From positions 186,001 through 250,000 of the forward strand of contig JAJOHG010000009.1 of NCBI GenBank assembly GCA_021029095.1: 64,000 nt of DNA, given 5' to 3'. The notes below the pieces were generated by a model that had not been told where the DNA came from, did no database searches, and saw only the letters and a list, made by a program, of their open reading frames with translations. How positions within the stretch are numbered: the stretch's first letter is position 1; every line of letters starts with the position of its first letter. Below, one piece after another: positions 53,831 to 64,000 of this stretch. The position numbers and the translations under genes were made by a program. This DNA comes from Phellopilus nigrolimitatus. Lineage: Eukaryota; Basidiomycota; Agaricomycetes; Hymenochaetales; Hymenochaetaceae.

Positions 53831-56800
53831 ACTCAACGCGCACGCGCATATTTCCGCATGCCTCTGCACGCTTTCCTTTGTACAAAGCTATAGCCTTACA
53901 CATTACCAACTAGGAAACCGAGCCCGTGCCCGCGCTGTGCCCCTCAATTAGCGTGCACAAACTGTGGCGGTGTGTCTTCGGTGTGGAAGAGCTTTTTTCT
54001 ACGCAGGAGAAAACGCACCCGCACGTACCTCCGCGCGTACACTGCGGCGCTCGGACTTGGCGGTATGCCCCCGGGACGGCTCTGCAGGCCACCAAGGGCC
54101 TCTTCCTCCTCACTGTGCAGACACATCCATTCAACTTTCCTACCCAGAGTCTATCGTCGGGTACACCTTCATGTACGAGCTTCTTCTCGTCGAAGCGCTC
54201 ATGCAGGAGAGCTGTCAACCTCCAAAATGTCTCACGCGAGCACTTGAAGCTCCTCGAGGGGCGCACGGTGCGGCGTGTATCCACTTGGGCAGATACACAA
54301 TACAAAGTGGCGCTCGCAAAAATGTGTTGCCTCGCTTTTGCGGGCCTGCGCGCACACGTTGTGTTCGACTCTGTAATGCTGCGCTGGAATACCTCGCTCT
54401 TCGGTGCAGTACACTGTGCATCTCATTCGGTGTCTGCTGCACTCACGCGGGGTGCTGTTACATGAATACAAAGCGGAGGCAAACACATTGGGCGGGCCAT
54501 GCCGCTGGCTGGCGATGGAAGCGCTACTCTATCTTGTCATCTGTTGGGACTTCGAGCCCAGTTAATCGCATACTCACCTTCGCAGCGATCCGCTCTACAT
54601 TATTAATTTCTTCCACTCAAAGGTGTTTCACTATCATGATACGGTTGGATTCTTTGCGTGGCATAACTAGGTACAGGCCCGCATGTAAATCCTACATAGG
54701 GCAGCGCTCCAACAAGGAGGAAGTAGATACGAAAAGAAAATCACGTACTCGGGCAGGCGGAGCTGCAAATCGCTTTTCGCCGTAACTTGCATCTTTCCAG
54801 GAAATAAATATGTTTCGAGATAGATTTAGGTCTATTAGCTAGATATGGGCGGTTAGGCACCCTGTAGCAGTGGTCCTGCAGAGCGTTCGAGCAAGAGTTG
54901 GAACTGGATCATTGGGAGTATAGGCGAAAATCAGACAGGCAGAGAAGCATTTCCTCAAACGAAGCTTGAGTTATTACCAAAGTTTGGCAGTCTAACAGAA
55001 GAATCTTGTAACAACCCCCCATAGTTGTTAACAAAGACGTACGATAGAAAGATCAAGTTATAACATTAGGTTGATAAGGTCTTAACAGCTCCAAAACAAC
55101 GCGAGTTCAGAGCACGAGACATCTATTACTGGTGCAAATGCGGCAATCTGGAAAACAGAGCAACTAGCATCGGCCAACCTGATACGTTGAGCCAGATTTT
55201 TAATCTGAAGAGTATGTGTACCTGCGTGGTTAAAGAAAAATAAGAGCAGAGTTTTCAATGAGAATAAAACAAATTAGAAAGCAATTACAGAGAAGGATCC
55301 AAAAGCCATGAACCAAGGTGCATTTTGCACAAGTTCCTGGTCCAACTAGACTCGAAAGGCGACTTAGACTGCTCATCAAATATCGTCGGCTGAGATGCGA
55401 AACAGAACAACCTCGAGAGGAGTTAATTGATAATGTCGTAGCCGTAAAGTCCACTGTTCCCTTGCCTGTCATTAGAGCAGGTTTACGAGAGATGGACCAC
55501 CGTTTTAAGGTTTTGACCACTATTTGAGCTTTGTGACCATCCGTCTCCAGCCCAAGATCGATTCAAATGGCGGACATCTCCAGGCGCACTGGTGAAATCT
55601 ATCGAGGACTTCGTCCGGCTTCAAGATCAACGTCGTCAGCTGAGACTCAGAAAGATACACGTTGCGAAGGCACGGCAGCCGAAGAGTGAGAAATCAGTTC
55701 GGGGCCAGAGCTATCCCGGACACCGACACTTGTGGGCGCCCACGGACCTTATGCTTGACATTCCGAATTTCTAATTGCGCAATCTGAACGATTGTGTATC
55801 CGCGATTGGAGGCGATACATTCGAGACTTACCCTTTTCCTCGCCTCTTAGCGGCGCTGGCGCCGTTCCCTTGATCAGAAGATGGCAGCGGCGACGCGCAA
55901 CATCAGCAGGCAGTCAGCCAGCAGCCAGCCCAGAAGCACTTCTTGCGCCAACGCCACAGATGGCGCCGCAGTGCCTGTCGATATATGTGTACAGCACAGT
56001 GCTCATGCCGCACGCCGCGGGCCCGATGCCAACGAAGGCCAGAACACTGCGCAGAGATAACGAGCTCTGCTCCGGTCCCAGAATAGAGTGGCGCCCGCCT
56101 GTGAGAAGAATGTTGCCGGAGAAACAAGAGCGTCCGTCACTGCTGCGCGCGACGTCCGTCCACGGGAGGCACCGCTCACACAGCAGGCGCATGCCGACCC
56201 TGCCGACGCTGCGGCACATCCTCGTTCGGATTTGGCCTTTCCCGACGAGCAGGGTTTTGAGTTTTTTTAGGCTCTCGGCCCCTGGGGACCCCGAGTACGG
56301 CTGATTTCAGATTTTGTAAAGCGCAGTCGGAGCGCGCGTTGGAGCTGATGCGGAGCGCGTTATTTGCCGTAATACATTCAAGATTGTAAAGCAGTGGACC
56401 TGGCAACGTTGAAAAGTTGACGGTAACTGCTTGCTGTTTCGATTTTCCCAAGCTCCCATTCTATACAAAACGTATTTTCTGCTTAATACGAGTTCGCTTT
56501 AAAATCATAAACAGGATGTGCGTCGGCACATCCTTGCTCACCACTGCACAAGATTTGGCAGGAGTCCTGTGTCCCGAGGGCCGAAAGGAAGCGCAGCGTA
56601 CCTGATACTAGCTCATTAAACTTCGTGAGCTGAGTCCGTACACATCGCGCGCCTCCCCTACCGCAAATGTCAAGTGGCGTGCGCAATTTGGAAGAGGGGC
56701 GGTTCCCAGGAATCCGTACTCAGCGCAGCCGCAGCCTGTGACCCCGCCCTATTCTACCCCTTGCTCAGCGGATACAGTTACCCACAGCGGTAGTTCGCGG

Positions 56801-58636
56801 GAAGCCACGCAACGTCGGCGCAAACTTTGTTTGCGGAACTTTCGCGTCTCTCTTCTGCTTCGCCGGACTTCGTCTCCCCAATTGCAGCTCTCGTTGCTGG
56901 ATTGCGCGGTCATGCTGCTTCGCGTGCCTCGCGCCCGCCGCACTGCACGACTGCTCTATAGATGTGTTCTATTTGGGGAAGTAAGTCGGCGCTCAATACC
57001 ATGCAAAATATTCTTAAATGCTTTTTTTTGCTTTATAGCCATCTCTCGAGCTACTAACAGACTATTGCGCGCCATCATCAGTCCGCTCACTGCTTTTCTC
57101 CGTCCTGGTACTGCCTTCGGGATTATCTTGGGATTGCTCCAGCTTGGCACGAGGTGATCGGACTGTATTAAGGGATGAAAGGTGGCGGGAAGCGCGGGCC
57201 GCTGGGCGCGCGGGAAAGACCCCCGCATTCATCTCACGTTCTTCGAGGGATACGTGCCCAAGCGTTCGGCTTCGGGCGCATTTCTAGTTCTTCGATTGGA
57301 CCCTCGCGACTTCTCTCCCATGACCAGTCTAGCGCGGTCAGACCGCTGATGCATTCGACAATTAATCTCGAACTCACAGGCGGGACGTCTCACAAGGGCT
57401 TCAAGGCGGCTTATAGCAGCGACGTTGACTCTGAGTTCTGTTCATGTCAACGCTTCTCGTCGACGTCGGTGCAACGGCGGCAGCTTTTTATAGTGGCCTG
57501 ACCGCAGTTAAGGGGAGAGCCAGGGGTGAGAGCGCAAGTACTTTAGACAGTCCTGTATCGATTTACAGAAACGAGAGGAGCCACAAGGCGCCGGTCGCAG
57601 TTAGAAAACGAGTTGTGAGTATGTGCGCGAAAGACGATAACGGGGCGCCGGAAATCCCTGCCACTGCGATGCCCGCCGGCCAGTAGATATCCAGAGGCGG
57701 AGCGTGCCGGATTGTCGTAAGCAGAGAAGGAGGTTGTACCTCAGCTCGGCTCGAGAATTATATTTTGATCGCCAGGTAGTGAGGCGGGGTGCAGTATTCG
57801 ACGGTGACGCGGCGCGCTCGGCGAGGACAGCATCTGCGTATCGGTCTGGCCGACTCCAAGAACAACACCAAATTGTAGTCGGCTAGCAGTCTAGTCTTTT
57901 CTGAGGTCCAGGAATAGCGCGCACGGATATGGGGTATAGTGACGACTGCAGCCTGAGTATCGGGACCAGATTATGAAAGAAACGTGCCTAGCGCAAAGGG
58001 GACACGCTGCGAGTTGTCCGCATGTTCCGTCAGTTATTGACAGGTTCGACTCCAGCTATGAAGGAGACGAGACGCGAAGACACCACATATAGATTTGAGT
58101 TCGGGTCAGCATGCAGAATTTACCGCCGACTGTGAAGGGTTTTCACCTAGTCTCTTGACGGGTCCAACTCTATCCAGTACACAGTCGATTGAGCGTCCGA
58201 AAAATCAGTTACTCGTTAAAATTTTCGTCAATGGAGATTCGCACTTACCAAAACTACAGACATGCGCAGGTTCGTGCCTCTATTGCCATGAAGCGTATAC
58301 ACGCCCGTGATTGAAACCCGCGCTTGCCTTGAGTGCAGGGCGCGTCTTTCGAGCTTCCTTCGAGTTTGAGTCTTCCTTCACTAAGGCACATAGGTTTTCT
58401 CAAAATCAAGCCGTGGCAGGTAGGAGGTAATAACCAGCCCATCGACGATGATCTTCAGGGTAGGGCGAGAGCGCACACGCGCTGAGCCGACACGCGCCTT
58501 CACACGCACATACACGCGCGGAACGCACTTTCCACCTGCTCCTGCGTCACCCGACGTGGTCGGAGCAGCCCGTAGATCGTTTCCGTGTTCATTCCGCGGC
58601 GGGTGATATATATAACAGGAGCGGCCGCCTAGGGAG
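53831..58636. other. 4.8 kb without a recognisable gene
   Basis: The best frames are 53926-54465 +, 53964-54785 + and 55792-56304 +. The first two overlap in different frames and cannot both be real. Blocks such as HLKLLEGRTVRRVSTWADTQ (about 54240) look protein-like, but no motif, splice pattern or duplicate in the window supports a gene. The region lacks the module and satellite seen to the left. Confidence 0.4.
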
Positions 58637-61145
58637 TTTTTTTTTTTTTTTTTTTTGAGTAGTGCGCTGCCTTCATGTATTTGTTCTGTATACATATATA
58701 TTTATAACGCGCTCGCAGAAAGATATCGGGTTCTACGTAAAGGCGTCAGGTGCACATCGTCCAGCGAGTCCGAGAGAAGGAAACGGGGAGACGCGAGACG
58801 CAGACGGCGTAGGGATTCGCGAAGTACCCTCTATCTCGAGGAGACAGCGTAGACTGCGCTCGTTCCAGGCGGCAAGCGGCACGAAACAGGGCTTCGAGGC
58901 GCAGTGCCCTCCGCGGATGCCGATAGAGACGCAGAGCGCGAGGCAGAGGCGGCTTCGCTTCTTTTCTGCTGATCGCAGGGGGCGGCACCGCGAGGCGGGG
59001 GGGGGGGGGGGTTCCCGTGTGTTCGCGCGGGCCGCGAAAACCGCTATCGTGCTGCGCCTTCTGTCTTCCTTTTCCCCTTCCTTTGCGGGATTCTTGCCGT
59101 CGCCCAGGGCAGGGATGCGCAGCCGGCAAAGCCCTGATGCGCGCGCTGACGAGTGGGGGGGAGACGCGGCAGCGTCTCCCCCGAGCTAGCCAAGAGGGGC
59201 GAGTGAGCGCGTCGCGCCATTCTGCAGCGTTTTTTTCCCTCGGTAATGATGTACGGCTCGTAAGCCTAGAATCTATTACGCCGACGTGCGTACGTACGTA
59301 CCAGATGTGAGTTGATGCCGATTTCCACGAGAAAAACGAGGCTGGAAGCTGCGGGGGGTACGTAAGCGACGCGCCGGGCCGGAGCCTAGCCTGGCGCACG
59401 ACTCGTAGCGTTCTTGCGATTTCCGCGGCGGAGAAGAGTTCTCGCTCGGGGTGACGAGCTGGATGGTCACAATACCGCACGGTTCGGGGTTATGGACGAG
59501 GTTGAGCTCGGCAGATGTCAATTCAACTTTATTTGGATTTATGAAGTCGAAAGGGAATCCGACATACCGTAGCCTAGTCCCGCCGCGGCGCGCCCCGACC
59601 GCGCGCGCGACCGCCCGGAAGGCGCGTAAACATTAGAGCCGGGTCTTCCCCAAACAGGGAGTCCGGCCGGGCCGGGGCGGGCGCGCCGACGGGGCCTCGG
59701 GAGTTCTTGTGTTCTGTGGCAGGATTGGCGCCTGTGCTGCCATCGAAGTTCGGCCGGAGGCTGATGACGCCTGGCGGAGTTCGCTGGCGGAGTTGATGGA
59801 TGGATTGAGGCGAGGCGAGGCGAGGCGAGGGACTGAAAGGAGGAAGCGCGCGCCGGGGTTCGTCGGGGGTTGGAAAGCAGGAATGTGTCATGCCGCATGC
59901 GATATGGCCCAGGCACGGGCGGTCGGACATCGTGGTGCGCGCGCGCCGCCGAAGCGCCTAATTTTACATGGGCGATGGCACCGCGAGGGCCCGGGCGGCG
60001 AGGCACAGTGGCACAGAGTGAGTGACGCATTGATGGCGGTGGCGGCGCGCGCCCACGCTGGCTCGCTCGCGGTCGGGAGCCGGTGTCGAGCTTGACGGGA
60101 GAGAGAGACTTGATAGGCAGGCGTGGCGAGGCGAGGCGAGGAGGACGCAAAGGGGAGGAGAAGAGGGGGCGCAGCTGGGGCGTGGTGCGGGCGAGGGATG
60201 GAAGCCGAAGAGGCCGGAGAAAAGGCGGCGGCCAGGCGGCTGACGCGGGGTGCTGCGCACGCGATGCGCGCGCCAAAGGAGCGTCAACAGGTCAACAGAT
60301 CAACAGACAACAGACAACCAGCCAGCAGTAGCCAACAGCCAACAGGCCGCAGCCAACGCACCGGATGACGCTTGGCGTGGACAGCGTGGCCGCAACCCCG
60401 CATCGGTGGCGGGGACCCGGCGAGCGCGCGGGTAATATAACCAGGGTCTAGACCGCTTGCGGAATGGGTGAATGGGTGCCCGTGCCCGCGGGAAGGCGCC
60501 CGGTTAGGCAGCCATCGGGGCCGACCAGCGGACGGCACGCACGAAGCGCGCCCGCAATGGCAACCGACTGCGCACAGGGGCGACGGGGCACACGCGCGCA
60601 CGGGGCACACGGCAATCCCGGCGGGGGCGCAGGCCATCGCCGGCGCTGGCTGCGCTGTCCCGGGTCTCTCTGCGGTTGGTTGCTGGGCCGCGCGCCCGCG
60701 GGATGGACCCTGAGTGTGGGCGCGCGGTGCGCCGGAGCGTGCGGCGACCTGCGGGGTGATGGGCGAAGCGCCCACGCGCTGTGCGGTGTCCGGGGCCTCT
60801 GGTGGGCCGATGCCCGCATGCGGCAACGCGAGGTGGCACGCGCGGTGCCGCGCCGTACGTCACTTGGCCCGAAGCGGTAGGAGAGAAAGTTCGGGTGGAA
60901 GGGTCTTGCCCGCGTTCGGCGCTGCGGCTGCCGCCCACCGGCGGGAGGCCGCGCGACTTACCCGCCAAATAGTCGTGCTGGGCCCCCATCACCTCTCTCT
61001 TCTCCCCACCTTCCCCCCCTTCTCTCTGCCACCCACCATTCTTCGATCCCCTCCCCTCGTCGTCGCCCTCGACGTCCACCGACAACCGACAACCCGTCCC
61101 CCGACTCCCCGACGACGTCCCTGACTCCCTCGAGCCACCCACCGC
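58637..61145. other. GC-rich island with simple repeats upstream of the zinc-finger gene
   Basis: Holds a T20 run (58637-58656), a G15 run (58997-59011), GGCGA tandem repeats (59808-59830 and 60124-60142) and a CAACAG-type tract (60285-60355). Frames of 100-245 codons on both strands, for example 58746-59480 - and 59539-60276 -, follow from GC content above 60 percent and have no motifs. From about 61020 the sequence is the conserved leader of the downstream gene, also found in its copy at 44.3 kb. The island is a plausible promoter region. Confidence 0.45.
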
Positions 61146-64000
61146 ATGTCCGTGTCTCCCGTCCCCGCTCTGCCCGCGACGGCGCCCCACTCGGGCTCAA
61201 CAACCATCTCCACGACGACAACGACGAGCACAGCGACGAAAAGCCCGCCCGCGCTGGTCAGCATCGTCAAGTCCGCCACCCCGCCGTCCCTCCCGCAGCT
61301 TCCTCCGTCTGTGGCCGCAAGCCCGCCGGCGCTGCGCAGGACGTCCCCTACTCAGTCGCGCGACGAGGACCAATCCATGTCGGACTCGAAACCAGCTCTA
61401 GCGTCCCCGCCTCCGCCTCCGACGTTCTCGCACACGGCTTTACCCACCTCAACAGCGTCCGCAATCGCCGGTAGCCCCGGCTCCTCCGCCTCTCCCAAGC
61501 CCTTGCATTCAAACTCAACTTCGTCTCCGCTCCTCAACCATGCCGCCCAACTTACCGCTGCCCAGGCTCCCTCCCAACTAGCCCTGCTTCTTTCCTCCGC
61601 GCTTGCAGACGCGGACGCACTCCGTCGCGAGCTTACCGTCGCGCAGGGCCGCGCCACCCGCGCCGAGCGCCTTCTGGCGTCGGTCCAAGGCCTGCCTTCT
61701 CGCGCTTCTCCTGACCCAAATGTGGACGGAGAGAAGACCAATGGAGAGAGGGAAAGGGAGAAAGACGTAAAAGCGGAGTCGAAAGTCCCCGAGAGCGCCG
61801 TGAAGGCCGTCCTCGACGCTGAGGCACGCGCAGAGCGCGCTGAGCGGTAAGCAGCAGATTTTCTTCGATTTTTTTTTTTTCACTTGCTGAATATATGCTG
61901 CACAGTGCTCATGCCGACCTCGCTGCGTCGCTGCAGTCTCTCTGCGCGCAGTTCACTGAGGTCGAACGGTACGAGCACGCATGCTCCCTCCGCTCCGCGG
62001 ACGCGCGCGCCGCTTTTGCGCGCCTCCTCTCGACGGCGTCGCACGCCCCCGTGGCGTACCCCGGTTACCCGACCGCTGCCTCTTCCGAGAGTCCGCATTT
62101 TCAGCACGAACAAAGGGACGACGCTCTGAGCCTGCCTTCCCTTCCCCTGCCGCACGCCATCGGCGCCCCGTCGTCCGGAAGTAGCATGCTCACGGGACCA
62201 GGTGCACATCCCGCGCCACCTGCGTCATCCACCTCCCTGCGATACTCCCGCGCTCTGCCGCCACCTCACGCTGGAGGCACAACCTCTGCACTCTATCCGG
62301 CTCCCGGACACGGACACGGGCAAGGATCGGGCCACCTGAGGCAAAGTTCTCAACAAAGCGCGTCTTTCCACACGCTCCCGCTACCCCCGCCGCCGTCCGC
62401 CACGGGGCTCTCAATGTCCGCTGCGGGCGTCGTTCCCGCGAAACGCAGCCACAGGAGCAGGAGTGGCCGCGGGCCGGAGGATCTGCTTAATGGCGAGTGC
62501 GAAAAGGATTTCGATGAGAAGAGGCGCAGGGTCGGCGGGTGGGACATGGAGGTTGACTCCGTACGTTGCCTTTTTCCTTCGTGAATTCTTGGAACGATAT
62601 ACTGACTACTTGTGTATCTACAGCCTTCGCTCTCCCCGCCTCAGCATGTACGCGCGCATGCCGCCAGCCCGCCGTACTCTCACATCCACGCGTCCCATCC
62701 TCTTTCCGCGCACCCAACCGCGCTCCCCGCTGCACCGCTCCCTCACACGTCTTCTAGGACGTACGACCCCCACCCAACCACCTGGACCGCGCATGCTGCG
62801 CCTCCCCCGCCTCCGGGCGGTGGGCCGACACACGTTCCGTCGATTTATTTTCGTGACCGCGAGGCCGTTGGCGCAGGGTCCGTTGTCGTTCCCGCGCCGC
62901 CCGGAACGAACGGAATAAAGTACGACAGCAGGTTCGATGCGAAGTACGACAACAACGCACATGCGCATAGTGTCTCGCGCCACCCGAGCGTCACGCGCAT
63001 GGGATACGATGACGGAGGTCGCGAGCATATCAGGGTAGATGCGCGAGAGCTTGTGAGGGACGCGAAGGAGCGTGAGCGCCGCGGGCGCGAGTACGCTTCG
63101 TCGCGGCAGCACCACCACGCGCCTGGCGTCGACTACTACCCAAACGCCGCGCTCCAGGGCCCCAACGTCGGCGCGGTCGCGCGAGCCCACCGCTCGTCGC
63201 GCTCTCGGGCGAACGGCGCGGGTGTTCCTGGTGCCAGGCGGCGAAGCGTCAGCCGGAGCTCCGCCGGGAGTTCGTGGAGTATTGATGAGATGCTCCTTGA
63301 GACGGCGACGGACCGCGAGGGAGGGAGAAGGAGAGACGATGGCGGTTAGTCTTCTTTTACCTCTTGCAAGTTTCGAGAGAAAATGAATCCTGACATCGTT
63401 TTTTTTTTTTCTCGCAGTCCGCCTCTCGCCTATCCTCGGCGCAGGTCCGCTCCGTGAGCCGCCGACGGTCCACCAATACCAGACGACCATCTTTGCGCCT
63501 CCCGTCACGGGTGCACCCCCCGGGAAAGCGTCGTCGCAGACGTCGTCGACCCACTCGGCGAACGGCGACGCCCGGGTCAACGGCCTGAGTCCCAATGCGA
63601 ACGGAAACGGGAACGCGATAGTGAACGTCAACGGCAACGGCATCAATGGCGCGGGGATGGGGTCTGTTCCTGGAGGAGGCGGCGCGAAGGCGTCGGTGCC
63701 TTCGAGCCAGTTGGTCACGCTCGGACCGGGCGGGGTGGTCGTTAGCGGCGGTACGCACACTCTACCTTTCTTCCAAAGAATAAAAAATACTGACATGCTA
63801 TCTGTTGCAGGAGGCGCAACCGCGCCCCAGGCGGCGGCACTTCCCGGCGGCGGCTTCCCCGCGCAGAACGCGCAGGGCCAGCGCATTTGTCGGCAGTGCG
63901 GTGTACCCGGCCGCTACAAGGATGGCAAGTGCGTCGAGAAGTGGGGCCCTGGACCTGAGGGGCCGGGAACTGTGTGCGACCGGTGCCGCAAGAAGATGAA
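61146..64000 (+). CDS. Zinc-finger protein gene, five exons seen, 3' end outside window
   Basis: Exons 61146-61846, 61906-62560, 62624-63344, 63418-63750 and 63811-64000 join in frame through consensus introns of 59-73 bases. About 880 residues are visible. The N-terminal third is Ser/Pro/Ala-rich, followed by a coiled coil around the exon 1-2 junction (ALLLSSALADADALRRELTV, VLDAEARAERAERAHADLAA). The middle is His/Pro/Ser-rich, with a basic patch AKRSHRSRSGRG. The last exon has a Cys finger, C-x2-C-x10-C-x14-C-x2-C (ICRQCG ... GKCVEK ... VCDRCRKKM). Low-complexity arms and such a finger suggest a nuclear DNA- or RNA-binding regulator; this is inference. ATG 61146 is the first in frame and lies in sequence conserved with the copy at 44.3 kb. 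It is the apparent source of the pieces at 34.5-44.9 kb. Confidence 0.8.

Noticed and set aside
53926..54785. Two overlapping plus-strand frames of 179 and 273 codons
   Set aside because: They use different frames over the same bases, show no family motifs and no duplicate in the window supports either.
58746..60276. Long minus-strand frames of 244-245 codons
   Set aside because: Composition-driven (Arg/Pro/Ser-rich) in a GC-rich island, no motif, no splice sites, and overlapped by similar frames on the other strand.
62618..63886. 422-codon minus-strand open frame
   Set aside because: It is the shadow of the intact GC-rich zinc-finger exons on the plus strand and crosses their introns without splice logic.

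Overview
The window is nuclear DNA of a filamentous basidiomycete, most likely an Agaricomycete. Coding stretches are GC-rich and cut by introns of about 50-60 bases with GT...AG ends, and the recognisable genes are eukaryotic: Argonaute, BRR2, RTF1, PAK and KIN1 kinases, NUP192, the NatB subunit NAA25/MDM20, a group III hybrid histidine kinase and a GT69 glycosyltransferase. No operons, bacterial signals or complete transposase genes are visible.

Most of 1-53.8 kb is a graveyard of broken pieces of ordinary host genes. Left part (1-14.3 kb): three Argonaute pieces, the last with an antisense BRR2 piece where half of its PIWI domain should be; a gene built from an array of 63-base coiled-coil exons; a 233-codon ORF; and a GT69 pseudogene. 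Middle-left (15.7-25.1 kb): a dead PAK kinase, RTF1, KIN1, NUP192 and NAA25 pseudogenes, with short repeats between them. Middle (26.7-33.7 kb): on the minus strand, a HEAT-like protein, an RCC1-BTB protein and a second, inverted KIN1 piece. Then (34.5-44.9 kb) a minus-strand, collinear but fragmented copy of the zinc-finger gene found at the right end, interrupted by a histidine-kinase pseudogene, a second NAA25 copy and a 2-kb segmental repeat. Many pieces keep their introns, so they arose by DNA duplication and not by reverse transcription.

A dispersed module with a 32-base hairpin and a CTG/CAG-rich tract recurs next to these pieces (8.3, 20.9, 33.7, 36.7, 40.2 and 52.0 kb). At 45.0-47.15 kb lie three units of a ~715-bp, CpG-poor satellite, bordered by a 28-bp perfect palindrome. 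At 52.76-53.62 kb a non-autonomous hAT element, with 17-bp terminal inverted repeats and an 8-bp target duplication, splits a third NAA25 copy. A related 174-bp MITE sits at 20.5 kb.

Only two genes look intact: a small four-exon gene at 48,646-49,759, and a five-exon-or-more zinc-finger gene from 61,146 to the window end, which is the apparent parent of the fragments at 34.5-44.9 kb. The stretch 53.8-61.1 kb has no gene I recognise and ends in a GC-rich island upstream of the zinc-finger gene.
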